A stretch of DNA of 64,000 nt, taken from positions 434,001 to 498,000 of the forward strand of contig NZ_JADFUA010000001.1 of assembly GCF_015223195.1 (NCBI RefSeq), read 5' to 3'. This document shows positions 7,760 through 16,855 of this stretch, piece after piece. Each line of letters opens with the position of its first letter. Within the stretch, counting starts at the first letter, position 1. The DNA is from Chitinilyticum piscinae. GTDB lineage: Bacteria > Pseudomonadota > Gammaproteobacteria > Burkholderiales > Chitinibacteraceae. The notes below the pieces were generated by a model. That model was not told where the DNA came from. It did no database searches and saw only the letters and a list, made by a program, of their open reading frames with translations. Made by a program: the position numbers and the translations under genes.

Positions 7760-10660
7760 ATGCTAGATCTGAGGACAGTCAGTGCCGATGACCTGCCGGC
7801 AGCCTGCCAGTTGCTGGAAGACCTGTTTCTGCAGGACATCAATATTGCCCTGGCCAGCAGCCAGCAGCTGATGGCCCGCTGCCGTGAACTGGACTCGATC
7901 AAGCGCGCTCGTCCCTGGCTGCTGCACGTCAAGATGCTCTGGGGTGCCGGCCACTACATGCAGGCGCTGCAGGCCAGTACCCAGCTCGCCACAATCATCC
8001 GCAACGAGCAGGCTCACGATCAGCTGGCAGAACACCATCTGCTGCGCGGACTCATCCAGATGAGTCTGAAGCACAACGGTACCGCCGCCGAGGAATATGC
8101 AACAGCAATCGAACTGGCACTCAATCAGGGACAGATCAGTATTGCCATCGAGGCCTTCATCAGCATCTCGCAATCCTACGGCATGCTGGGGCTCAACAAC
8201 GAAGCCCGCAGCATGCTGGAAGTCGCCAACCGGCTGGCATTTTCGATCAATGACCACAAGCAGATCGGCAAAAGCGCCATCTTCCTCGCCGGAAACCTGA
8301 TCCAGCGCGGCGAACACCGGCATGCGTTGCGCCTGTTGCGGCAAGCCGAACCCAGTCTGCTACGCCACGGCGACATGACCTGGCTGGTGGAAGCCGGCAA
8401 TTACATGGGGGTGTGCCACCAGCGTGAAGGGGAAATGGAGCTGGCCGGCGTTTACTTCGAAAGCATGTTCGCACTGGCCCGCGCGATGAATGCGCTGTGG
8501 AGCCGAGCACTTACCTCGATCAATTTCGCCGGCTACCTGCTGGAAAGTGGCGATCCGGACCATGCCCGGCAGGTACTGGTCGACAGCCAGGATGCCGCCA
8601 GCCATTTCGACATGGGCTTCCTGCAGCGCGAATCGCTGCAGCTGCTGGTGCGCGCCTGCCGCCAGCAGGGCGCCTACGACGCGGCGCTGGATTATCTGCG
8701 TCAGTACGAAAACCTGATGCTGACCCTGATGCAGCAAGGGCTGAATGAAGCCAATGGCAATAACCCGCTGCTGCAACCCCGCCTGGAGCCGCTGCGCCGC
8801 AAGATCACCGCCATGGTCGAGGAATTCGAATACATGGCCGGCCTGTTCGCACCGGCAGAAATCGGCATGCGAGGCCTGCAGCTGCGCATGCGTTGCCTGC
8901 GGGCCGATGATGCGAGTCGCCTGCTGCTGCTGCGGCTGGGCGACGAGGGCCGCCAGCCCGATCTGGTCGACCAGCGCCTGCATGGCATTCTGCGCCAGCT
9001 GCTGGGCGAATCCGGCCTCTGGCTCCATCTGCGCAACAGCGAATACCTGTTGTTGCCGGACACCCAGGACAGCGCCAGCCGCGAGCGGCTGGAACAGGAG
9101 CTGGCCAAGGCGCTGCAGCACTATCCGTGGCGCTGGCATGGACTGGCGCAACCCACATACAGCCTGCATGCCCTGACCCGGCAGCAGGCACTGGAAAAGC
9201 TGCCTGCCAGCGGCGACAAGGCTCGCGATCTGGGCGCCGACCCCGTCCGCATCCTGCTTGACCGCATCGAGGCTGACCGGATCAATGATCGCTTCCCGCC
9301 AGAGGACGTCAATCTGCCCCACCTGGTACGCGAGCTGGCCAGCCAGCAACATCCGGAAGTCGGGCGCGCCCGCATGCTGCACGGCATCGCGCTGCTCAAC
9401 GGGCTGTTCAGCCGTGAAGCCTGCCGGGCACTGGCGCAAGCGCGACGGGAACTCGAACACGTCGGTGATCCGGAATACCAGGCGCTGGCCGGGATGATGC
9501 TCTCGGCCGCACTGAGCAATTGCGGCCAGCTCTATCAGGCCGTGCAGACCGCCATCGAAACCATCGAGCTGGCTGTAGACCTAGGGCGCTATGACCTAGC
9601 CATCGAGTGCTTTCTGCACATCGGCCAGATTCTGCGCCTGCAAGGCGAATTCGGTGACAACCGCACCATGCTGGAAACCGGCCTGGATCTGGCACGCTGG
9701 TGCAATAACGACAAACTGGTGGCCAAAGCAGCAATCCTGCTGGCCGACCAGCTGCTGCTGGACGGAGCACCCGACGAAGCACGGCAGGTGCTGGAATCCG
9801 CCCAACCGGCCATTAGCCGGCATGGTGATACCACCTGGCTGGTCGAATACTACAGCTATCTGGCTCGCTGCCTGGAGAGCACTCTTACTGCCCCGAGCCG
9901 CGTCGACGAGCTGTACCGTGCCGCACTGGCACTGGCCAGCAGCAAGCAGCTGCTGTGGGGACTGGTCGCGGTTACCCGCTACTATGCCAACTATCAGCTC
10001 GAACATGGCCGTGCCGGTGAAGCACTCGCCATGCTGCAAAGTGCGGAGCCGACCTGCCGGCAGTTCGGACTGTCGCTGCGCAGCGAATACTGCGAAAGTT
10101 TTTTCCGCGTCTACCGGGCACTGGGCGACTGGCCGATGGCACTGCAGTGGCTCAAGCACTATGAAGAAACCATGCTCGCCCATCTTTCCAACGATCAACC
10201 CGAACACCGCAAAATGGGTCCTCGGCAACTGAAATCCACCAACAGCCGGCTGCAGCGCCTGCGCATGCAGCTGGAAAAGCACGTCGGCTGGCTGGAGCCG
10301 GCGGCCCAGCGCCGGCAATTGCGTACGCTGCAGCTGGCACTGCAGCACGCCGGCAGCGCCACCCTGCTGGAACTCGAATGCCAGCCATCCCCCGAAAACC
10401 ACATCGGCGACCTGATCTGCCGACTGATCGACCATCATTGCTCGGCACGGGATATCTGGGTCGGGCATGCCACTGGCCGCTACCACATCCTGCCCTCACG
10501 GCAGGATGCCCTGCTTGATGAATTCGCCAGCAGCCTGCTCGACAAACTGCAGCAGTACGCTTGGCGCCGGCATGGCCATACCGATTACCACTTTACCCTG
10601 CACCGCCAGAGCAGCAGTGCACACCTCGCCCACGAGCTGATACAGGAGCTCCAGCCATGA
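7760..10660 (+). CDS. Internally duplicated TPR protein with two eroded GGDEF-like domains
   Basis: A 966-residue soluble protein without a signal peptide. It consists of two similar halves, each a run of helical TPR-like repeats (about residues 20-340 and 490-810) followed by a roughly 85-residue alpha/beta domain (about 388-475 and 867-955). These small domains align with each other (YPWRWHG / YAWRRHG) and look like GGDEF domains in which the signature has decayed to NSEYLLLP and GRYHILPS, so no cyclase activity is expected. The TPR regions also match one another (LETGLDLAR / LEVANRLAF; HGDMTWLVE / HGDTTWLVE). It overlaps the next gene by ATGA and is probably a scaffold or sensor for that kinase. 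Confidence 0.78.
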   Translation: MLDLRTVSADDLPAACQLLEDLFLQDINIALASSQQLMARCRELDSIKRARPWLLHVKMLWGAGHYMQALQASTQLATIIRNEQAHDQLAEHHLLRGLIQMSLKHNGTAAEEYATAIELALNQGQISIAIEAFISISQSYGMLGLNNEARSMLEVANRLAFSINDHKQIGKSAIFLAGNLIQRGEHRHALRLLRQAEPSLLRHGDMTWLVEAGNYMGVCHQREGEMELAGVYFESMFALARAMNALWSRALTSINFAGYLLESGDPDHARQVLVDSQDAASHFDMGFLQRESLQLLVRACRQQGAYDAALDYLRQYENLMLTLMQQGLNEANGNNPLLQPRLEPLRRKITAMVEEFEYMAGLFAPAEIGMRGLQLRMRCLRADDASRLLLLRLGDEGRQPDLVDQRLHGILRQLLGESGLWLHLRNSEYLLLPDTQDSASRERLEQELAKALQHYPWRWHGLAQPTYSLHALTRQQALEKLPASGDKARDLGADPVRILLDRIEADRINDRFPPEDVNLPHLVRELASQQHPEVGRARMLHGIALLNGLFSREACRALAQARRELEHVGDPEYQALAGMMLSAALSNCGQLYQAVQTAIETIELAVDLGRYDLAIECFLHIGQILRLQGEFGDNRTMLETGLDLARWCNNDKLVAKAAILLADQLLLDGAPDEARQVLESAQPAISRHGDTTWLVEYYSYLARCLESTLTAPSRVDELYRAALALASSKQLLWGLVAVTRYYANYQLEHGRAGEALAMLQSAEPTCRQFGLSLRSEYCESFFRVYRALGDWPMALQWLKHYEETMLAHLSNDQPEHRKMGPRQLKSTNSRLQRLRMQLEKHVGWLEPAAQRRQLRTLQLALQHAGSATLLELECQPSPENHIGDLICRLIDHHCSARDIWVGHATGRYHILPSRQDALLDEFASSLLDKLQQYAWRRHGHTDYHFTLHRQSSSAHLAHELIQELQP

Positions 10661-13572
10661 GCGAAACCGTAACCGAGCTGCTGGAAAAACTGGAACGCCT
10701 GCATCACAGTGACAGCCGCGATTACCCGCTGGCCCTCAGCCTGGCCGAGTCACTGGCTCGACAGGCCGGCAACACCGCACTGAAAGGCATCGCCTGTTAT
10801 CACCAGGGCGAAGCACTGGAAAACATGGGCCGCTTTCGCGAAGCAGAAGAACGCCTGCTGCGCGGAATGCGCTACGCCGAACGCAGTCGTGACGGGGCGA
10901 CCCAGCTACTGATTGCCGATGTGCTGGGCAAGGTGTACTACACACTCGGCCAGCCCAACACGGCACTGCGCTGGTGGGGGCGCGGACTGGAACTGGCACT
11001 GGATCAGGAGTCCCTACCCTCCTACATCAACATCTACATCGGTATTGGCGGCGTTTACATGCTCTACGGCATGTATTCGGAATCACTGCGCCATCATCTG
11101 ACAGCACTGGACTATTCGCTGGAGCTGGATGATCCCTATCTGCAGCTCAAACTGCACATCTGGCTGGGCAGCGATTACAACCTGCAATCGGAATACCGCA
11201 AGGCGCTCGAACACCTCGACATCGCCCGACCGTTCCTGGCGCGCCTGCCGGCAGGCAGCGAAACCACCGAAGTCTGGATGCACAGTGGCAACGCCTGGTG
11301 GGGGCTGGGTGAAACGGACAAGGCCGGGCAGGCCTATCAGGAAGCCATGATTCTGGCCCGGCGTTACAGCGTACGCTGGTGCCTCAGCCCCTGCCTGCAA
11401 GGGCTGGCGAGGATTCGCCAGCACAATGGCGACCTGGATGGAGCCTTCCGGCTGGCCAGCGAAGCACTCGAGACGGCGCAAGCCAATGCCGCGATGTATC
11501 AGGAGCTGAAAAGCCTGGCGTTGCTGGCCAGCATTGAAGAGGCCCGCGGACGTGCCCGCGAAGCACTGGATTTTTACGAAGCCCACGCCCGGCTGAACAT
11601 CAGCATGGCGCAGGAGCGCAACAGCAACATGCTCGAAGCGAGCACGCTGCGCAAGATCCACCGCATGGAAACCCGCATGCGCCTGCTCAAGACCGAGCAG
11701 GAACGTCAGCGCCTGCAGGAAGAAAGCATCCGCCAGCAGGCAGAGCATCTGGCCGAAAAGCAGTCACTGCTGGCGATCAATCAGGCCAAGAGCGAATTCC
11801 TGGCGATGATCAGCCACGAAATCCGTACGCCGCTAACCGGGGTGATCGGCATGCTGCGGCTGGCACGCAAGCAGAAAGAGCTGACCGCCACCACGCGCGG
11901 CCAGCTCGATACCGGCCTGGAAAGTGCCGAGCTGCTGCTGGACATCATCAACGACATACTCGACACCTCCAAGATGGAGGCCGGCAAACTGCAGCTCGAA
12001 ACCATCCCCTTCGACCTGCACAAAGTCATCGGACAGGTCGTCAATCTGCTGCAGCCGCGCGCGCAGGCCAAGGGCATCGCCTTTGTCGTCGACACCCGCT
12101 ATCTGCCGCAGGTCTACTACCTCGGCGATCCGGTGCGCATGCGGCAGATCCTGTTCAACCTGCTGGGCAATGCCATCAAGTTCACCGATCAGGGGCAGGT
12201 CACACTGACAGCCCACACCGACCATACCCTGGTCAAATTCAGCATCGCCGACACCGGGATCGGCATGGATGAGCAGGCTCGCTCGCACCTGTTCCGCAAA
12301 TTCGAACAGGCGGATACCTCAACCACCCGCCGCTTTGGCGGCACCGGACTGGGACTGGCCATCAGCCATGGCCTGATCCAGCTGATGCAGGGCAGCATCG
12401 GCGTCACCAGTGCGCCCGGCGAAGGCACGACCTTCCGCGTCGAGCTGCCGCTTGCGGTGACCGAAACACCCCAGGATAGCCTCGATCGCGGTGACGATAC
12501 TCCGCTGCTGACTCACCAGTTGCGGGTACTGTACGCCGAAGATGTGCCGACCAACCAGTTGCTGGTGCAGACGCTTTTGGGCGAAATGGGCATGGACATC
12601 GTGGTGGTCGACAACGGACTGCAGGCTCTGGAAGCCCTCGCACGCGACGACTTCGACCTGGTGCTGATGGACTGGCGCATGCCCATCATGGACGGCATGA
12701 CGGCAGTCCGTCATCTGCGCAAGGGGGGCATGCCCGGAATAACGGTGCGCGATCCGGCAATCTTCACCGTGGCGCTGACGGCCAATGCCTCCGAACGTGA
12801 ACAGGAGGCCGGCTCCAGCGCCGGGCTGGATGACTACCTGATCAAGCCGCTTGATCCGGAAGCATTGCAGCGCACCCTGTTGCGCGCCATAAGCTACCAG
12901 CTCGGACGTGGTCGCAGCTTACCGCTTCTGACCTTGCAGCGAACAAGCCAGAGCGACCCCCCGCCGCAGGAAGCCTGGCTTACCGCCATTGGCACACTGG
13001 GCGTCAATGTCAGCGCCGCCCTGCCACGGCTCAATTTCAACACCCGGCGTTACAGCAGCTGGCTGAAACGTTTTTTCCTCGAGCAGAAAAGCCTGTTCGA
13101 ACAACTGGCAAGCCACCCCCGGGCAAGCCAGCCCCTGCTCGAGCGGGTGCACGCGATGCGCGGGGTTGCCGGCACACTGGGTCTGGACGAACTGTTCCGG
13201 CTGGCTACCACGCTGGAGCAGGCCCTGCGCCGGCAGGACGAACACATCCAGTATCAGGCCATCGTGCACTGTTTCGAGCGGCTGCAGGAACAGATCCAGT
13301 CGGTCCTGCCCGACCCCGAAGCGGACACCAGCGCACAATGCGCGCAACTGCAGCAGTTGCCCCAGGGGCTGGAAGGCGAACTCGATGCACTGCGCCAGGC
13401 ACTGGACAGCAATAGCCTGCGCGCACGCCGCCAGCTCGAGGCGCTGCTGCAGCAAAACCCGCAGCTGCAGGCCTTGCTGCAGCCGCTGGCCGATGCACTG
13501 GGCAAGCTGGATTACCCCGGAGCACGCGCCGCCCTGCAGCTGCTGCTCGCCAATCAGGAAACCACCTCATGA
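10657..13572 (+). CDS. TPR-containing hybrid sensor histidine kinase (HisKA-HATPase-REC-Hpt)
   Basis: A 971-residue cytoplasmic hybrid kinase. The order is TPR repeats (about 1-340), a coiled coil (about 340-380), HisKA with His387 in MISHEIRTPL, HATPase with NLLGNAIKF, DTGIGM and GTGLGLAIS boxes, a receiver with Asp672 in LMDWRMP and Lys in LIKPLD, and a C-terminal Hpt-like domain with His832 in RVHAMRGVAGTLGL. It therefore carries a complete internal phosphorelay. There are no transmembrane segments, so the signal is probably intracellular, through the TPR region. The start was chosen at the ATGA overlap with the upstream gene; the next gene overlaps its stop. Confidence 0.93.
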   Translation: MSETVTELLEKLERLHHSDSRDYPLALSLAESLARQAGNTALKGIACYHQGEALENMGRFREAEERLLRGMRYAERSRDGATQLLIADVLGKVYYTLGQPNTALRWWGRGLELALDQESLPSYINIYIGIGGVYMLYGMYSESLRHHLTALDYSLELDDPYLQLKLHIWLGSDYNLQSEYRKALEHLDIARPFLARLPAGSETTEVWMHSGNAWWGLGETDKAGQAYQEAMILARRYSVRWCLSPCLQGLARIRQHNGDLDGAFRLASEALETAQANAAMYQELKSLALLASIEEARGRAREALDFYEAHARLNISMAQERNSNMLEASTLRKIHRMETRMRLLKTEQERQRLQEESIRQQAEHLAEKQSLLAINQAKSEFLAMISHEIRTPLTGVIGMLRLARKQKELTATTRGQLDTGLESAELLLDIINDILDTSKMEAGKLQLETIPFDLHKVIGQVVNLLQPRAQAKGIAFVVDTRYLPQVYYLGDPVRMRQILFNLLGNAIKFTDQGQVTLTAHTDHTLVKFSIADTGIGMDEQARSHLFRKFEQADTSTTRRFGGTGLGLAISHGLIQLMQGSIGVTSAPGEGTTFRVELPLAVTETPQDSLDRGDDTPLLTHQLRVLYAEDVPTNQLLVQTLLGEMGMDIVVVDNGLQALEALARDDFDLVLMDWRMPIMDGMTAVRHLRKGGMPGITVRDPAIFTVALTANASEREQEAGSSAGLDDYLIKPLDPEALQRTLLRAISYQLGRGRSLPLLTLQRTSQSDPPPQEAWLTAIGTLGVNVSAALPRLNFNTRRYSSWLKRFFLEQKSLFEQLASHPRASQPLLERVHAMRGVAGTLGLDELFRLATTLEQALRRQDEHIQYQAIVHCFERLQEQIQSVLPDPEADTSAQCAQLQQLPQGLEGELDALRQALDSNSLRARRQLEALLQQNPQLQALLQPLADALGKLDYPGARAALQLLLANQETTS

Positions 13573-14504
13573 TGATCGAATCGTCCTACGTCCTGGTCGT
13601 CGACGACCAGATGAGCAATATCGAATTGCTGGGTGAGCTGCTGGGCGACGACTATGACATCCGCTTTGCCCTGGATGCCGAAAGCGCCCTGCGCCTGATT
13701 GCCCAGCAGGCACCGGAACTCATCCTGCTCGACGTGATGATGCCGGTCATGGATGGCTACCAGCTCTGTGCCAGACTGAAAGCCGAGCCGGCGACGCGCG
13801 ACCTCCCGATCATCTTTCTCACGGCGCTGTCCAGCCCGGAAGAAGAAACCCGCGGTCTGGAAGCCGGTGCGGTTGATTACATCACCAAACCCTTCACGCC
13901 GGCAGTGGTGCGCGCCCGCGTACGCAATCACATCGAGCTCAAGCGCAGCAAGGACATCCTGCTGGCCCTGTCGCAAACCGATGTGCTCACCGGGCTGGCC
14001 AACCGGCGCTTCCTGTTCGACCGGCTGGCCAGCCTGTTGCCCGACCCGGAAGAACACAGCCGCAGCCTCGGGCTGATCCTCACCGATGTCGACGACTTCA
14101 AACTCTACAACGACAGCTTCGGCCATCCTGCCGGCGATCTCTGCCTGCAGCGCATCGCCGGTGTGATGCGCGCGGCACTGCGCAGCCAGGGAGATCTGGC
14201 GGCGCGCTATGGCGGCGAGGAATTCTGCTGCCTGCTGCCGGATGCCACCGAAGAACTGACCACCCAGATAGCCGAACGCATCCGGCGCGAAGTGGAAGCC
14301 CTGAAGATCCCGCATTGCCGGCAGGCCAGGCACCCGCATGTCACGCTCAGCATCGGCATCACCAGCAAGCCGGCCGGCCAGCACCAGCCGATCAACAAAC
14401 TGCTGAGCCTGGCGGACCAGGCGCTGTATCAGGCCAAGGCCAATGGGCGCAACCGGGTAGAAAAGCTGCTGCCCGACGGGGACGACAGCAACATACCCAA
14501 ATAG
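13569..14504 (+). CDS. Response regulator with GGDEF (diguanylate cyclase) output
   Basis: A 311-residue PleD-like protein: receiver domain (about 1-120) with Asp55 in LILLDVMMP and Lys in ITKPF, then a GGDEF domain (about 135-305) with an intact RYGGEEF signature at 215-219, which should make cyclic di-GMP when the receiver is phosphorylated. The usual RxxD inhibitory site five residues before GGEEF is not present in exact form (RSQGD instead). It overlaps the hybrid kinase stop codon, so the kinase Hpt domain is its likely phosphodonor. A second ATG three bases downstream is equally possible as start. Confidence 0.93.
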   Translation: MMIESSYVLVVDDQMSNIELLGELLGDDYDIRFALDAESALRLIAQQAPELILLDVMMPVMDGYQLCARLKAEPATRDLPIIFLTALSSPEEETRGLEAGAVDYITKPFTPAVVRARVRNHIELKRSKDILLALSQTDVLTGLANRRFLFDRLASLLPDPEEHSRSLGLILTDVDDFKLYNDSFGHPAGDLCLQRIAGVMRAALRSQGDLAARYGGEEFCCLLPDATEELTTQIAERIRREVEALKIPHCRQARHPHVTLSIGITSKPAGQHQPINKLLSLADQALYQAKANGRNRVEKLLPDGDDSNIPK

Positions 14505-14551
14505 GTATACACTCAAATTCACCGCAAATACTTCGTTTAAAACTTATACCC
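14504..14551. repeat. Dispersed GGGTAT/ATACCC intergenic repeat
   Basis: Starts GGTATAC directly at the TAG stop of the diguanylate cyclase gene and ends TTATACCC, with an AT-rich interior. The stop codon of the gene is contained in or touches the repeat. The rest of the gap up to 14669 is AT-rich and must hold the promoter of the next gene. Confidence 0.55.
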
Positions 14552-14669
14552 ATCGCACTTCAAGATTGCCAATCCTTAATCCTGGAAAATGCCAACTCGG
14601 CTCGTTCTTCATCAACTCGTCATCGGATGCGACTAGATTCTGCGTTTTACCCTGCTCAGGATCTCTCCC

Positions 14670-15677
14670 ATGAAACTCCGTTGCGCCGCCCTGCTGCTTG
14701 CCCTGGGCACCCTGCCGCTGGCTCAAGCGCGTACTACCGCAACCGAACCGTTCAGCTTCGGTCTGTGGGGCGACATGCCTTATGAGAAAAATGCGGACGC
14801 CAGCAAGATTCCGGCGCTGCTGGCCAGTCTCAACCAGTCCGACATCCGCTTCTCGATCTACGATGGCGACCTGAAAGACGGCAGCTCCGAATGCAAGGAC
14901 AGCGTCTTTGCCGAAGCACGCGCAATGTTCAACCAGCTGCGCCGCCCCGTCGTGTATGTGCCCGGCGATAACGAGTGGACCGACTGCCACCGCAGCAACA
15001 ATGGCGGTTACAGCAATCTGGAACGGCTGGCCTATCTGCGCAAGACCATGTTCAGCACACCGGCGAGCTTTGGCAAAACCACCTTGTCGCTGGAAATGCA
15101 GGGTAGCCCGGGGGAAAAGTTCGCCGAAAACACCCGTTTCAGCCACGGCCCGGTGGTGTTTGCCCACTTCAATATCCCCGGCAGCAACAACAACATGGTG
15201 CTGGACGACAAGGACTGCAGCAAGAAAAGTGCCCGCACTCCGGCTGATTGCGCGGCCGACAACGCCGAATACCAGGAACGCGATGCCACCAACATTGCCT
15301 GGCTGAAAGAAAGCTTTGCCAAGGCGCGCAGCCAGCACGCCCGCGGCATTGTGCTGGTGTTCCAGGCCGACCCGGGCTTCGATCTGCCGGAAACCGAAGA
15401 CCAGGACGAGAGCAAGCTGCCGATGTACAGCGGCTACCGCAATTTCATCAGCAGCGTGATCAGCGAAACCGAACAATTCGACGGCCAGGTGCTGCTGGTG
15501 CACGGCGACACGCATTACTTCAAGGTCGACAAACCGCTGTACTCGCCGACGCGTCTGCTACCCAACCTGACTCGCGTCGAAACCTTCGGCAGCCCGCTGG
15601 TGCACTGGGTGCACGTTAGCGTCGATCCCAAGCGCCCGGAGCTGTTCACCGTGCGCCCGGTCATCGTCAAGCAATAA
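14670..15677 (+). CDS. Secreted calcineurin-like metallophosphoesterase family protein
   Basis: A 335-residue exported protein. A signal peptide (MKLRCAALLLALGTLPLAQA) precedes a fold with calcineurin-type metal motifs: GLWGDMPY (D-x-P variant of the first block), YDGDLKDG, the GDNE block in VPGDNEWTDC and a late HGDTHYF. Cysteine pairs in the exported part may form disulfides. The substrate is unknown; phosphomonoesters or nucleotides in the periplasm are plausible. Its stop codon overlaps the convergent GST-like gene by 11 bases. Confidence 0.8.
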   Translation: MKLRCAALLLALGTLPLAQARTTATEPFSFGLWGDMPYEKNADASKIPALLASLNQSDIRFSIYDGDLKDGSSECKDSVFAEARAMFNQLRRPVVYVPGDNEWTDCHRSNNGGYSNLERLAYLRKTMFSTPASFGKTTLSLEMQGSPGEKFAENTRFSHGPVVFAHFNIPGSNNNMVLDDKDCSKKSARTPADCAADNAEYQERDATNIAWLKESFAKARSQHARGIVLVFQADPGFDLPETEDQDESKLPMYSGYRNFISSVISETEQFDGQVLLVHGDTHYFKVDKPLYSPTRLLPNLTRVETFGSPLVHWVHVSVDPKRPELFTVRPVIVKQ

Positions 15678-16344
15678 GACAGGCGGCCTGCTGCGCCAGC
15701 GCCGACGGTCTGGCCAGCAGGAAGCGCTGCAGGCGCTCGGCATAGTCGGGCGGTACCGCCGCCCGGACCGACTCGCGGGCCACCAGCGCGGCACGCCAGG
15801 CCTGCACACGGGGCAACCCCGCCGTCAGATCGGGTCGCCCCAGTTGCTCGAAGGCCGTGAAGTAGCGGAATACCGGTGCCATCGCCGCATCGACCAGCGA
15901 AAACGCCGCCCCGGCAAAATACGGCCCCTCGTTCAGCTGTACTTCCAGCCGCTGCAGCCGGTTGATGAGCTCCTGTTCGCGTACTTCCAGCCCGGCAGCA
16001 TCGCTGGCGCTGTAGTAGCCAGCGATCAGCGCCAGCAACGCCGAGGCGTATTCAATCCAGCCCCGGTGCTGTGCCCGCGCCAGCGGCTCAGCCGGATGCA
16101 GGGCCGGCGAACAGGTTTCGTCGAGGTAGTCGCAGATCACGGCCGACTCGAAAATCGGCTGCCCGTTGACCAGCAGCACCGGCGTCTTGCCCAGCGGCGA
16201 GATGCCCAAGAACCACTCCGGCTTGTTGGCCAGATCAATGTCACGCCGGGTAAAGGGCACTTCCTTTTCCCGCAAGGTGATGTCGGCTCGCTGCACATAG
16301 GGGCACAGGGGATGACTGATCAGGATGAATTCAGCGGGTTTCAT
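15667..16344 (-). CDS. Glutathione S-transferase-family protein (omega/SspA-like)
   Basis: A 225-residue protein with a thioredoxin-like N-terminal domain (about 1-80) containing a CPYVQRA active-site motif, a conserved Pro in GKTPVL and the Glu-Ser pair of IFESAVICDYL, then an all-helical C-terminal domain with FSLVDAAMAPV. This is the Cys-type GST pattern seen in omega-class and SspA proteins, which usually do thiol transfer or glutathionyl reduction. The start is the MKPAEF methionine, which overlaps the end of the DoxX gene by 14 bases; the longer frame upstream is the DoxX coding region out of frame. Confidence 0.88.
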   Translation of the reverse strand: MKPAEFILISHPLCPYVQRADITLREKEVPFTRRDIDLANKPEWFLGISPLGKTPVLLVNGQPIFESAVICDYLDETCSPALHPAEPLARAQHRGWIEYASALLALIAGYYSASDAAGLEVREQELINRLQRLEVQLNEGPYFAGAAFSLVDAAMAPVFRYFTAFEQLGRPDLTAGLPRVQAWRAALVARESVRAAVPPDYAERLQRFLLARPSALAQQAACLIA

Positions 16345-16774
16345 GCGCCAGTCCCCCGTTTGGAACCAGCCAGCGGCTGCGGCACAGCCCCAGTGCGCCA
16401 TCGCCCCCCAGCCAGAGTGCCAGCAGGCTTAGCGACAGGAATACCGGGTATTCCCAGCCACCTCCCGGACTAGTGTGCACCCAGCCATTGCCCAGATGCA
16501 CATAGGCCGCTCCCAGCATGATGGGCAAGAGCAGCAGCGCGACCTGCCGGGCATAGAAGCCCAGCAGCAGTGCCACGCCCCCGAGCAGCTCGGCGGCAAA
16601 TACCGGGTAGGCCAGCCAGCCCGGCAGACCGACACTGCTGAAAAACTGTGCGGTACCCGGCAGGGTAAACACCAGCCATTTCAGCAAGGCGTGGGCAATC
16701 CACATGCAGCCTAACGCGCTGCGCAGCAAGGTCAGCCCCCAGGGGCTGACGGAATGGGACAAGGGGTGCGACAT
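16331..16774 (-). CDS. DoxX-family membrane protein
   Basis: A 147-residue inner-membrane protein with four predicted helices, including a SALGCMWIAHALLKW segment and LLLGFYARQVALLLLPIML, typical of DoxX/DoxD-like oxidoreductase-associated proteins. It ends with WLVPNG and overlaps the GST-like gene, so the pair is an operon probably coping with thiol or electrophile stress (inference). The start is MSHPLSH, preceded by AGGAG. A LysR gene is divergent and may control it. Confidence 0.85.
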   Translation of the reverse strand: MSHPLSHSVSPWGLTLLRSALGCMWIAHALLKWLVFTLPGTAQFFSSVGLPGWLAYPVFAAELLGGVALLLGFYARQVALLLLPIMLGAAYVHLGNGWVHTSPGGGWEYPVFLSLSLLALWLGGDGALGLCRSRWLVPNGGLAHETR

Positions 16775-16855
16775 GATCTGCTCCTGAGGCGGTGAAAGTG
16801 ACAGACGCAGTCTAGGCGTGCAAAGATGCAAGTAAAATCAGCCTGGATACAAACC

